A DNA stretch of 64,000 bases from an uncultured Oscillospiraceae bacterium. GTDB taxonomy: Bacteria; Bacillota; Clostridia; Oscillospirales; Oscillospiraceae. The translations under genes and the position numbers were made by a program. Location of the stretch: NCBI GenBank assembly GCA_934654755.1, contig CAKUGQ010000012.1, forward strand, positions 1 through 64,000. Direction: 5' to 3'. Below, one piece after another: positions 1 through 8,233 of this stretch (positions are counted from its first letter, which is position 1; every line of letters begins with the position of its first letter). The notes beneath the pieces were generated by a model. The model ran no database searches, was not told the origin of the DNA, and saw only the letters and a list, made by a program, of their open reading frames with translations.

Positions 1-66
1 CGCATTTCCTATGACCTTGTGGGCTTTATCCCCGTGGAAGAACTGCTGAAACAGGAAACGGCGTGA
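1..66 (+). CDS. 3' end of an unidentified gene (partial)
   Basis: Frame 1 stays open from the window edge for 21 codons and stops with TGA at 64-66; the tail ends in VEELLKQETA. It is followed by a hairpin and T-run, which supports a real gene end. Too little is visible to name a family. Confidence 0.5.
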   Translation, partial: RISYDLVGFIPVEELLKQETA

Positions 67-112
67 CCGAAGCCACGTCGTTCCTGAGAAAATACGATAT
101 TACTTTCTTATG

Positions 113-149
113 CCCCCCGACCATTTGCCGGTGGGGTTCTTTTATTTTT
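113..149 (+). terminator. Rho-independent terminator after the partial gene
   Basis: A C-rich arm at 113-119 pairs with a G-rich arm at 127-136 (one bulged T), followed by a T-rich run at 137-149. The T-run overlaps the glnS stop codon on the other strand, so the two genes are packed tail to tail. There is no matching T-run for the minus strand. Confidence 0.6.
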
Positions 150-1824
150 CGGGCTTGTAGCTGTCTTTCAGGCTGACCGAACGGTTAAATACGGGGTGTT
201 CCGGGGAGGAATCCTTGCTGTCTGGGCAGAAATAGCCGAGACGCATGAACTGGAAAGCGGCGGGCGCCGCAGCGAAGACCAGAGCAGCCTCAACCTTGCA
301 GCCGGTCAGGACCTCCAACGAGTCGGGATTCAGGCATTCGATGAAATCCTTATCCGCTGCATCGGGGTCTGCGTCGGTAAACAGGTTGGAGTACAGTCGT
401 ACCTCGGCGTCCACGCAGGTGGACGCATCGACCCAATGGATCGTCGATTTGATCTTACGTCCGTCGGCTGGGTCTCCGCCGCGTGAATTCGGGTCGTATT
501 CGCACAGAACCTCGGTTACGGCTCCGGCCTCATCCGTGCGGAAGCCGGTACACTTGACCACATAGGCCCCCTTGAGACGAACTTCATTTCCCGGGAAAAG
601 CCGGAAGAACTTGCCGACCTTTTCCTGCTGAAAATCTTCGGCTTCGATCCAGAGACTGCGTGAGAAGGGAACCTCACGCGAACCCATCTCCGGATGGTTC
701 GGATGATTCTCTACGGAAAAGAGCTCTGTCTTGCCTTCCGGGTAATTTGTCACTGTCAGCCGGACAGGGTGCAGGACGGCCATAACGCGCACGGCGGTCT
801 CATTCAGATCCTCACGCAGACAGTGCTCCAGAAAAGCATACTCTACCGTCGAGGCAACCTTAGCGACGCCGATGCGCTCGCAGAAATTACGGATGGATGC
901 CGGCGTATAACCTCTGCGGCGCAGGCCGCAGAGCGTCGGCATTCTGGGGTCGTCCCAACCGCTGACGCGGTTTTCCTCCACGAGACGGCGCAGCTTACGC
1001 TTGCTCATGACGGTGTGGTCAATCCCCAAGCGCGCAAACTCAATCTGTCGCGGCTTTGCGGGCAGATCACAGTGTTTAACAACCCAGTTATACAGAGGAC
1101 GGTGCGCCTCAAATTCCAGTGAGCACAGTGAGTGCGTAATATGCTCCATCGCATCTTCGATAGGGTGCGCAAAATCGTACATCGGATAGATGCACCACTT
1201 GTCTCCGGTGGCGTGATGGGGCATATGATTGATACGGTAAATGGCGGGATCGCGCATATTGAAGTTGCCGGAGGCAAGATCAATTTTTGCGCGGAGCGTC
1301 ATGGCGCCGTTCGGGAATTCGCCTGCGCGCATCCGGCGGAACAGCTCAAGCGATTCCTCCATCGGCCGATCACGGTAAGGGCTGACGGCGGGCGTGTTGA
1401 GATCACCGCGCATTTCCTTCATTTGTTCCGGTGTCAATTCGCAGACGTAGGCGAGTCCTTTTTTAATCAGCCCTTCGGCACATTCGTACATTTTGTCGAA
1501 GTACTGTGAGGCGTAGTAGAAACGGTCGTCCCAGTCAAAACCGAGCCAGTGAATGTCCTGCTTAATCGCTTCGACGTACTCCACATCCTCCTTGGTCGGA
1601 TTTGTGTCATCCATACGCAGATTGCAAATGCCGCCGAAGCGCTCGGCGGTACCGAAATCAATGCAAAGCGCCTTGCAGTGACCGATGTGCAGATAGCCGT
1701 TCGGCTCCGGCGGAAAGCGTGTGTGTACCTGCATCCCCTCATATTGTCCGCCCTCGGACAGATCCTCAACGATAAAGGATTCTATAAAGTTTTTCGGTTC
1801 CGGAAAAACACGATGGTCTTCCAT
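142..1824 (-). CDS. glnS: Glutaminyl-tRNA synthetase
   Basis: Class I aminoacyl-tRNA synthetase that charges tRNA-Gln, acting in the cytoplasm. The 560-residue product shows the signature NGYLHIGHCKA (HIGH at about residues 46-49) and the KMSKS-type loop VMSKRKL near residue 275, followed by the C-terminal anticodon-binding beta barrels; the length fits bacterial GlnRS. I chose the ATG at 1824 because GAGAGG lies nine bases upstream; in-frame ATGs at 1830 and 1854 sit on or before that site. A promoter lies at 1857-1885 on the same strand. GluRS was considered, but the full-length two-barrel C-terminus and the N-terminal extension favour GlnRS. The gene stands alone and is divergent from pyrH. 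Confidence 0.95.
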   Translation of the reverse strand: MEDHRVFPEPKNFIESFIVEDLSEGGQYEGMQVHTRFPPEPNGYLHIGHCKALCIDFGTAERFGGICNLRMDDTNPTKEDVEYVEAIKQDIHWLGFDWDDRFYYASQYFDKMYECAEGLIKKGLAYVCELTPEQMKEMRGDLNTPAVSPYRDRPMEESLELFRRMRAGEFPNGAMTLRAKIDLASGNFNMRDPAIYRINHMPHHATGDKWCIYPMYDFAHPIEDAMEHITHSLCSLEFEAHRPLYNWVVKHCDLPAKPRQIEFARLGIDHTVMSKRKLRRLVEENRVSGWDDPRMPTLCGLRRRGYTPASIRNFCERIGVAKVASTVEYAFLEHCLREDLNETAVRVMAVLHPVRLTVTNYPEGKTELFSVENHPNHPEMGSREVPFSRSLWIEAEDFQQEKVGKFFRLFPGNEVRLKGAYVVKCTGFRTDEAGAVTEVLCEYDPNSRGGDPADGRKIKSTIHWVDASTCVDAEVRLYSNLFTDADPDAADKDFIECLNPDSLEVLTGCKVEAALVFAAAPAAFQFMRLGYFCPDSKDSSPEHPVFNRSVSLKDSYKPEK

Positions 1825-1856
1825 TCGCATCACCCTCTCATGCATTTTTCGCACAT

Positions 1857-1885
1857 AGTATATAACACTTTTGCCAAATTTGCAA
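1857..1885 (-). promoter_or_regulatory. Sigma-A promoter for glnS
   Basis: On the minus strand, TTGCAA (1885-1880) and TATACT (1862-1857) are 17 bases apart. The predicted start of transcription is about 25 bases before the chosen glnS start. Confidence 0.6.
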
Positions 1886-1951
1886 GCCGAAATTCATGAA
1901 ATCTGCCGAATTTGGATGGAAGGAGATTGATAATTGAAAACAATTTGGAAA

Positions 1952-1966
1952 AACCGAAATTTTCGG
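1952..1966. repeat. 15-base palindrome beside the pyrH promoter
   Basis: ACCGAAATTTTCGGT is a perfect palindrome around a central T. It abuts the -35 hexamer of the pyrH promoter, a place where a regulator could bind. No family was recognised. Confidence 0.4.
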
Positions 1967-1995
1967 TTGTCAATTCTCCTGATTTATTATACAAT
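1967..1995 (+). promoter_or_regulatory. Sigma-A promoter for the pyrH operon
   Basis: TTGTCA (1967-1972) and TACAAT (1990-1995) are separated by 17 bases, in the divergent gap between glnS and pyrH. Confidence 0.65.
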
Positions 1996-2030
1996 AGACG
2001 GAGAATGAAGGAGACAAAGGAGTGATTCTC

Positions 2031-2753
2031 TTGAACGAGCCTAAATATCGCCGCGTGCTGCTCAAGCTCAGCGGTGAAGCACTTGCGGGCAACGCGCATC
2101 GCGGGTTGGATTTTGACGTAATCGGCAGTGTTTGTGACGTTGTAAAGCAGTGTGTCGCACTCGGTGTGCAGGTCGGTATCGTTGTCGGCGGAGGAAATTT
2201 CTGGCGCGGCGTGAAGGACGGCAGCGACCGAATGGAGCGTACTCGCGCCGACCATATGGGGATGTTGGCGACGACCATGAATGCGTTGGCCATTGCCGAC
2301 GTTCTGGAGCAGCGCGGTGTTGCCGCGCGCGTGCAGACGGCGCTGGAAATGCGTGCCATTGCAGAGCCTTACATTCGCGGACGTGCGATCCGTCACCTGG
2401 AAAAGGGGAGAGTTGTGATCTTTGCCTGCGGGACCGGAAATCCCTTCTTCTCTACGGATACCGGTGCGGTGCTTCGTGCGGCAGAGATCAATGCCGACGC
2501 GGTGCTGCTGGCGAAAAATGTGGATGGCGTTTATACCGCCGATCCCGCAAAGGACGCCTCCGCCATGAAATATGACGAGTTGAGTTATCACAGAGTGCTG
2601 GCCGAGAATCTTCAGGCCACGGACACGACCGCGATGACGCTGGCAATGGACAACCATATTCCCATCATCCTCTTTGCGCTGAAGGATCCGCAGAATATCC
2701 TGCGCGTGGTGATGGGCGAAAAGATAGGAACAGTTGTTAAGGAGGATAAATAA
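2031..2753 (+). CDS. pyrH: UMP kinase
   Basis: Phosphorylates UMP to UDP with ATP, in pyrimidine nucleotide synthesis. The 240-residue product has the amino-acid-kinase fold: VLLKLSGEALAG at the N-terminus, VVGGGNFWRG, and the C-terminal ANNP-like nucleotide region. TTG at 2031 is chosen because AAAGGAG (2016-2022) lies eight bases before it; the GTG at 2022 overlaps that ribosome site. It is the first gene of a cluster with frr only one base downstream, the usual Firmicutes arrangement. Confidence 0.95.
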   Translation: MNEPKYRRVLLKLSGEALAGNAHRGLDFDVIGSVCDVVKQCVALGVQVGIVVGGGNFWRGVKDGSDRMERTRADHMGMLATTMNALAIADVLEQRGVAARVQTALEMRAIAEPYIRGRAIRHLEKGRVVIFACGTGNPFFSTDTGAVLRAAEINADAVLLAKNVDGVYTADPAKDASAMKYDELSYHRVLAENLQATDTTAMTLAMDNHIPIILFALKDPQNILRVVMGEKIGTVVKEDK

Positions 2754-2754
2754 C

Positions 2755-3309
2755 ATGGCAGTTGACTTTAAGGATTTTTCCCGCAAGATGGATCGCACGC
2801 TTGACGTTTTGGCAGAGGACTTCGGCGCCATTCGCGCCGGCCGCGCCAATGCCCGCGTACTCGACCGCATTGAGGTCGAATACTACGGCGTCGATACTCC
2901 CGTTGGCCAGGTCGGTACCATTTCTTCGCCGGATGCCCGCACGCTGGTTATCCAACCGTGGGACGGCTCGCTGCTGAAAAAAATTGAGAAGGCGATTCAG
3001 TCGTCCGATCTCGGTATTAACCCGCAGAACGACGGCCGCGTGATCCGTCTGGTGTTTCCGCAGCTTACCGAGGAGCGCCGCCGCGAGCTGGTCAAGCAGG
3101 TCAAAAAATACGGCGAAGAGGCCAAGGTTGCGATGCGCAATGTCCGCCGTGATGCAATGGACTACATCAAAAATCTGAAGAAAAAGAGCGAGATTACCGA
3201 GGACGAACAGAAGAAAGCCGAAAAGGACCTTCAGGATTTGACCGACAAATATATCAAAAAAGTCGATGAGGCTTGCGCAGCCAAGGAAAAGGAGCTTATG
3301 GAGATCTGA
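2755..3309 (+). CDS. frr: Ribosome recycling factor
   Basis: Splits post-termination ribosomes together with EF-G. The 184-residue protein matches the usual 185-residue length and has the typical RAGRANARVLDRIEVEYYG region and the charged C-terminal helix with KKSEITEDEQKKAE. ATG at 2755 follows AAGGAGG (2738-2744). It lies directly after pyrH. A long palindrome follows before uppS. Confidence 0.97.
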   Translation: MAVDFKDFSRKMDRTLDVLAEDFGAIRAGRANARVLDRIEVEYYGVDTPVGQVGTISSPDARTLVIQPWDGSLLKKIEKAIQSSDLGINPQNDGRVIRLVFPQLTEERRRELVKQVKKYGEEAKVAMRNVRRDAMDYIKNLKKKSEITEDEQKKAEKDLQDLTDKYIKKVDEACAAKEKELMEI

Positions 3310-3318
3310 TGCTTCCGG

Positions 3319-3344
3319 AATCAGCCGCCATATGGCGGCTGATT
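3319..3344. repeat. Perfect 26-base palindrome between frr and uppS
   Basis: AATCAGCCGCCAT and its exact complement ATGGCGGCTGATT are fused without a loop. There is a short T-run (3357-3363) thirteen bases later. It could be an attenuating hairpin, or a protein site; in RNA the centre would open to form a loop. Confidence 0.6.
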
Positions 3345-3374
3345 GCATCAGCGCTTATTTTTTGGAGTAATACC

Positions 3375-4115
3375 ATGCTGTTTTCAAAAAAACAAACGCC
3401 TTTGCCTGCGCAGGAACGTGTTCTGCCGACGCATATCGCCATTGTAATGGACGGGAACGGCCGTTGGGCACAACAGCGCGGGCTACCGCGTGTATTTGGT
3501 CACCGCGCAGGAGCTGAGGCTTTTCGTACCATCGCGAATTATGCAAAGGAAATCGGCCTGCGGTATTTGACCGTCTATGCCTTTTCCACGGAGAACTGGA
3601 AACGTTCTGCGGAGGAGGTTGACGGAATTATGGAGCTTTTGGAGCGTTATCTCGGCGAGATCATTCGCGACATGGATAAGAACCGTGCCCGCTTCCGCTT
3701 TTTCGGAGACTTGAGCCGCCTTTCTCCGGAGCTTCAGGAGGAGGCGCGCATTGCCTCGGAGCGTTCCGGGCAATATGACGGTGTGCAGGTGAATTTTTGC
3801 CTGAATTATGGCGGCCGGGCCGAGATCGTGCGTGCAGCGCAGGAATTTGCCCGCCGCTGTGCGGCAGGGGAATGCAGCCCGGACGAGTTAACCGAAGACG
3901 CCTTTTCCTGCCTGATGTATTCGGCCGGGATTCCGGATCCGGAGCTGATTATCCGCCCCGGCGGTGAGCTGCGGACCTCAAATTTTCTGTTATGGCAGTC
4001 GGCATATGCCGAATACTATTTTACGCAGACGCTTTGGCCGGATTTTGGGCCGGAGGATCTTGAACGGGCGATTGCGGCTTATTCCGCCAGAAATCGCCGC
4101 TTTGGAGGTGTTTGA
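3375..4115 (+). CDS. uppS: Undecaprenyl diphosphate synthase (cis-prenyltransferase)
   Basis: Condenses isopentenyl diphosphate units onto farnesyl diphosphate to make the C55 cell-wall lipid carrier. 246 residues. Motifs: HIAIVMDGNGRWAQQRG with the catalytic Asp, YAFSTENWKR, and the substrate-binding region IRPGGELRTSNFLLWQ. In most family members the last motif reads RTSGE(Q/L)R-SNF, so this one is close to normal. ATG at 3375 follows GGAG (3364-3367). Upstream is frr; cdsA begins three bases after its stop. Confidence 0.96.
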   Translation: MLFSKKQTPLPAQERVLPTHIAIVMDGNGRWAQQRGLPRVFGHRAGAEAFRTIANYAKEIGLRYLTVYAFSTENWKRSAEEVDGIMELLERYLGEIIRDMDKNRARFRFFGDLSRLSPELQEEARIASERSGQYDGVQVNFCLNYGGRAEIVRAAQEFARRCAAGECSPDELTEDAFSCLMYSAGIPDPELIIRPGGELRTSNFLLWQSAYAEYYFTQTLWPDFGPEDLERAIAAYSARNRRFGGV

Positions 4116-4117
4116 CC

Positions 4118-4960
4118 GTGCTTACCCGCATTTTGACTGCCTGCATCGGACTTCCGCTGCTGCTTGTTATCGTCCTGCTGCTCCCGCCCGTGGCCACGGC
4201 GATTCTTTTTGCGCTGGCCTGTGGCATCGGGGCGTATGAAATGCTCTGGCGGACGGGAATATTAAAGCACAAACGGATTCTGGCGTATACCGTTGCCGGT
4301 TCAGCGGCTACGGTCATGTGGTCGTGGCTTCGCGCCTGCGCCGTTGTTCCGGAGCAGACGCTGTGGCTTCTTACGCTGGCGGGGCTGTTTGTGTATTTCT
4401 CGCTTTTGTTCTGTGAGCTCTTGGGTGCGCATGCGAAGCTGAAGTTCACGGATCTCTGCGTCGCTCTGTTTGCGGGATTGGTTTATCCGTTCCTGATCGG
4501 CGCACTGGTGCGCCTTCGTGCGATGAACGGCGGAAACTTTTTTATCCTCGTTGCTTTTTTACTTTCCATGGTTGCGGATTCCGGTGCGTATTTTGTCGGT
4601 CGGGCCTGCGGAAAACACAAGCTTGCGCCCGTCATCAGCCCCAAAAAGACGGTTGAGGGTGCGATCGGCGGCACTGTAACGAATGTCCTTGCGATGTGCC
4701 TGTATACCTTTCTGCTCCACCGATTCTTCGGTTTTACGCAGGTCAACTACCTCTATGCGGCAATCTATGGTGTACTCGGAGCACTTGGTTCCATCGTCGG
4801 CGACCTGACTCTCTCCGTCGTAAAACGGCAGGTGGGGATCAAAGACTATGGGAATCTGTTTCCGGGTCACGGCGGCATTCTTGATCGCTTTGACAGCACG
4901 ATGATTGTTGCGCCTCTGGCAGAGCTGCTGCTGCTGACCATCCCGTTTGCGGTGAAGTGA
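4118..4960 (+). CDS. cdsA: Phosphatidate cytidylyltransferase
   Basis: Makes CDP-diacylglycerol from phosphatidic acid and CTP; multi-pass membrane protein. 280 residues with about eight hydrophobic segments and the C-terminal signature SIVGDLTLSVVKRQVGIKD...GHGGILDRFDS. GTG at 4118 has GGAGG (4104-4108) nine bases upstream; a TTG at 4112 would be too close. Sits between uppS and dxr as in other Firmicutes. Confidence 0.95.
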   Translation: MLTRILTACIGLPLLLVIVLLLPPVATAILFALACGIGAYEMLWRTGILKHKRILAYTVAGSAATVMWSWLRACAVVPEQTLWLLTLAGLFVYFSLLFCELLGAHAKLKFTDLCVALFAGLVYPFLIGALVRLRAMNGGNFFILVAFLLSMVADSGAYFVGRACGKHKLAPVISPKKTVEGAIGGTVTNVLAMCLYTFLLHRFFGFTQVNYLYAAIYGVLGALGSIVGDLTLSVVKRQVGIKDYGNLFPGHGGILDRFDSTMIVAPLAELLLLTIPFAVK

Positions 4961-4961
4961 T

Positions 4962-6107
4962 ATGACAAACTGTGTTTCCGTTTTGGGTTCGACCGGCTCC
5001 ATCGGCCGACAGACGCTTGAGGTCGTCGGTCAGCTCGGAATCCGTGTGGCAGCGCTGGCGGCCGGAGCGAACGTGGAACGTATGGCTCGGCAGTGCCGCG
5101 AATACAGGCCGGAACTGGCCGTGATGGCCACGCCGCAGGCGGCAAATGCGCTGCGCGACGCGCTTGGCACACAGAAGATCCGAATCCTCTCCGGCCCGGA
5201 GGGGCTGCTTGCCGCCGCTGTCCATGAACAGGCGGATACCGTTGTGACTGCCGTGGTCGGAATGCTCGGCTTAAAACCGACGCTGGCTGCAATCCGCCAA
5301 AAAAAGCGGATTGCACTGGCCAATAAGGAGACGCTTGTCTGTGCCGGCGAGCTTGTCATGGCTGCCGCGCGGGAATATGGTGCAGAAATTCTTCCCGTAG
5401 ATTCCGAGCATTCAGCGATTTTCCAGTGTCTGATGGGATGTACGGACCGACGTGAGATTCGAAGACTGCTTCTGACATGCTCGGGCGGACCGTTTTACGG
5501 CAGATCGCGTGAGGAGCTGGGACGTGTGACCAGAGCCGATGCGCTGTGCCATCCGAATTGGAAAATGGGGCAGAAGATTACCGTTGATTGCGCAACGCTG
5601 ATGAACAAGGGGCTGGAGGTTATTGAAGCGATGCGGCTGTATTCTCTGCCGCTCTCGCAGGTCGATGTTCTCATCCACCGGCAGAGTATCGTGCATTCGC
5701 TGGTAGAATTCCGCGACGGTGCGGTGCTTGCGCAGCTTGGCGTGCCGGATATGCGCGTACCGATCCGTCTGGCAATGACTTACCCGGAGCGCGCGGAGAA
5801 TCCTGCAGCGCCGCTGGATCTTACGGCCTGCGGCGCGCTGACCTTCGCTGCGCCGGACTATGAGGCGTTTCCCTGCCTCACGTTGGCGCGTGAAGCGGCG
5901 CAGCGCGGCGGTACGGCCTGCGCCGTGCTCAACGGCGCGAATGAGGCTGCCGTCGATGCATTCCTGCGCGACGAGATCGGCTTTTACGACATTGAACGCC
6001 TCGTTCGAAGTGCGCTCAGTACCGTTGCGCAGACCGATCGTCCCGATCTGGATCAGATCCTCCTTGCGGACGCTGCGGCGCGCCGCGCGGTATATCAATC
6101 TCTGTGA
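4962..6107 (+). CDS. dxr: 1-deoxy-D-xylulose-5-phosphate reductoisomerase
   Basis: Second step of the MEP isoprenoid pathway: DXP to 2-C-methyl-D-erythritol 4-phosphate with NADPH. 381 residues. The N-terminal nucleotide motif is GSTGSIGRQTLEVV; LANKETLVCAG and the metal-binding region VDSEHSAIFQ (Asp/Glu ligands) are present, as is LIHRQSIVHSLVEF. The start ATG is one base after the cdsA stop. Works with ispG, ispH, ispA and uppS found elsewhere in this window. Confidence 0.97.
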   Translation: MTNCVSVLGSTGSIGRQTLEVVGQLGIRVAALAAGANVERMARQCREYRPELAVMATPQAANALRDALGTQKIRILSGPEGLLAAAVHEQADTVVTAVVGMLGLKPTLAAIRQKKRIALANKETLVCAGELVMAAAREYGAEILPVDSEHSAIFQCLMGCTDRREIRRLLLTCSGGPFYGRSREELGRVTRADALCHPNWKMGQKITVDCATLMNKGLEVIEAMRLYSLPLSQVDVLIHRQSIVHSLVEFRDGAVLAQLGVPDMRVPIRLAMTYPERAENPAAPLDLTACGALTFAAPDYEAFPCLTLAREAAQRGGTACAVLNGANEAAVDAFLRDEIGFYDIERLVRSALSTVAQTDRPDLDQILLADAAARRAVYQSL

Positions 6108-6116
6108 GGTGCTTGC

Positions 6117-7175
6117 ATGACTGTTTTTTACATTATTCTTTCCGTTTTCCTGTTTGGACTTCTGATTTTTCTGCATGAGGGCGGCCATTTTGTAACGGCA
6201 AAGCTCTCCGGCGTGCAGGTCAACGAGTTTTCCCTTTTTATGGGTCCCGCCATCTGGAAGAAGCAGAAGGGGGAGACGCTCTACGCACTGCGCTGTATTC
6301 CGATTGGCGGCTACTGCGCGATGGAAGGGGAAGATGACGACAGTGAAAACCCTCGTGCCTTCCGCAATGCAAAGGTGTGGAAGCGGATCATCATTCTGGC
6401 CGCGGGTTCGTTCATGAATGCTCTGACCGGTCTGCTCATTGTCCTGCTGCTTGTTTCCTTCACCTATTCCGCCATTCCGGGCACAACACTCTCCGGCTTC
6501 CACCCGGACTACGCTTATCATACCGAAAATGACCTTCAGACCGGCGACCGCTTCGTCTCCATCGACGGTGAGCGTGTCTATGTTAACAGCGATATTGCCA
6601 TGTTGCTTTCGCGCAGCACCACAGGCGTATACGACATCGTAGTTGAGCGCGACGGAAAAACCGTCGAGCTGAGCAATTATACGCTGAAGGCGCAGGAATA
6701 CGACGGACAACTTCGTTACGGTTTCAATATTGCCGCAAAGGAGAAGACCGTCGGCGGCGTTCTGGCATACAGCTGGAACTCCTGCGTTAATTTTGCGCGA
6801 CTCGTCCGTCTCGGACTTCAGGACCTGATTACGGGACGTGCCGGTCTGAGCGATATGTCCGGCCCGGTCGGAATCGTGAAGGTTGTGACGGATGCCGGTA
6901 AGGAAGCCCAATCCATCGGCGCCGGTGTTCTCAACGTGCTGTATCTGTTTGCATTTATTGCCGTGAACCTCGCGGTAATGAATATGCTGCCGATCCCCGC
7001 GCTGGATGGCGGACGTATTGTATGTCTGCTCCTGACAACGCTGATTGAAAAAATTATCGGGCGAAAACTGAACCCGAAATATGAGGGCTATCTGCATGCC
7101 GGTTTCCTCGTTCTGCTTTTGCTTGTTATGGCTGTTGTGACATTCAAGGACATCTTCAGCCTGTTCGGAGGCTGA
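6117..7175 (+). CDS. rseP: Site-2 metalloprotease, RseP family
   Basis: Intramembrane zinc protease that cuts membrane-anchored regulators. The 352-residue protein has the HEGGH zinc motif in the first membrane segment (residues about 21-25), a central PDZ-like domain, and the third ligand region NMLPIPALDGGRIV near residue 290. Length and layout fit RseP/RasP. It sits between dxr and ispG, the standard Firmicutes context. The actual substrate cannot be told from sequence; anti-sigma factor processing is the family role. Confidence 0.94.
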   Translation: MTVFYIILSVFLFGLLIFLHEGGHFVTAKLSGVQVNEFSLFMGPAIWKKQKGETLYALRCIPIGGYCAMEGEDDDSENPRAFRNAKVWKRIIILAAGSFMNALTGLLIVLLLVSFTYSAIPGTTLSGFHPDYAYHTENDLQTGDRFVSIDGERVYVNSDIAMLLSRSTTGVYDIVVERDGKTVELSNYTLKAQEYDGQLRYGFNIAAKEKTVGGVLAYSWNSCVNFARLVRLGLQDLITGRAGLSDMSGPVGIVKVVTDAGKEAQSIGAGVLNVLYLFAFIAVNLAVMNMLPIPALDGGRIVCLLLTTLIEKIIGRKLNPKYEGYLHAGFLVLLLLVMAVVTFKDIFSLFGG

Positions 7176-7177
7176 GT

Positions 7178-8215
7178 ATGACGCGACAGATTCATATCGG
7201 CAACATTGCCGTCGGCGGCGGTGCGCCGATCAGTATTCAGTCTATGCTCAACTGTCCGACGACGGATGAAGCGCGCTGCCTCGTGCAGATTCGGGCGCTT
7301 CAGTCGGCGGGCTGTGAGATCATCCGGATGACCGTACCGGATCCGGCTGCGGCGGAAAGCTTTGCGCGGATTGTTTCGCAAACGTCGGTGCCGCTTGTTG
7401 CAGACATCCATTTTGACTACCGTATGGCCATCGCCGCTGCAGAGGGCGGAGCAGCCAAGATTCGTATCAATCCGGGGAATATCGGTGGACAGGAACGTGT
7501 CCGCGCGGTGGCGGATTGCTGCAAGGCGCACCATATTCCCATCCGTATCGGTGTGAACGGTGGAAGTCTGGAGCCGGAGCTTCTGCGCAAATACGGCCAT
7601 CCGACGGCGGAAGCGCTGGTGGAAAGTGCATTTTCCCATATTGCGCTTTTGGAGCGCTGCGGCTTCTACGACATATGCGTCAGCATGAAGTCCAGCTCCG
7701 TACCGCTGATGATGCAGGCGTATCGCCTGATGCATGAGCGGTCGGACTACCCGCTGCACCTCGGTGTGACGGAGACGGGCACGGAATACATGGGTACGGT
7801 AAAATCTGCTATGGGCATCGGTGGCCTCCTGTGTCTCGGAATCGGCGATACCATCCGTGTATCTCTTACTGCCGACCCTGTCCGGGAGGTGGTTGCCGCT
7901 AAGGCGATTCTGCGCGCCGCAGGGCTGCGAAAAGGCGGGGTGGATCTGATTTCCTGCCCGACATGCGGAAGAACGAAAATCGACCTGATCGGTCTTGCCG
8001 GGCAGGTGGAGCAGGCGCTTGCAGACTGCAAGAAGGATTTGACCGTAGCGGTTATGGGCTGTGTGGTCAACGGCCCCGGCGAGGCGCGTGAGGCCGACAT
8101 CGGCATTGCCGGCGGTGACGGCTGCGGCGTGCTGTTCGTGAAGGGAGAGCTGAAGGAAAAGCTGCCCTATGACGAACTGCTGCCGGCGCTTTTACACTAT
8201 ATTGAACAAATGTGA
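7178..8215 (+). CDS. ispG: 4-hydroxy-3-methylbut-2-en-1-yl diphosphate synthase
   Basis: Penultimate MEP-pathway enzyme, an oxygen-sensitive [4Fe-4S] protein. 345 residues. The N-terminal TIM barrel carries NCPTTD and VADIHFDYRMA; the C-terminal cluster-binding cysteines lie in ISCPTCGRTKIDL and VMGCVVNGPGEA. ATG at 7178 begins two bases after the rseP stop, with GGAGG just upstream. The short form (no inserted domain) is typical of bacteria. Confidence 0.96.
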   Translation: MTRQIHIGNIAVGGGAPISIQSMLNCPTTDEARCLVQIRALQSAGCEIIRMTVPDPAAAESFARIVSQTSVPLVADIHFDYRMAIAAAEGGAAKIRINPGNIGGQERVRAVADCCKAHHIPIRIGVNGGSLEPELLRKYGHPTAEALVESAFSHIALLERCGFYDICVSMKSSSVPLMMQAYRLMHERSDYPLHLGVTETGTEYMGTVKSAMGIGGLLCLGIGDTIRVSLTADPVREVVAAKAILRAAGLRKGGVDLISCPTCGRTKIDLIGLAGQVEQALADCKKDLTVAVMGCVVNGPGEAREADIGIAGGDGCGVLFVKGELKEKLPYDELLPALLHYIEQM

Positions 8216-8233
8216 AGACACTGGGGAGAAACA

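Noticed and set aside
5412..7097. 561-codon minus-strand open frame over dxr and rseP
   Set aside because: Mirror of well-supported genes with strong motifs; no ribosome site and unusual His/Arg-rich composition.
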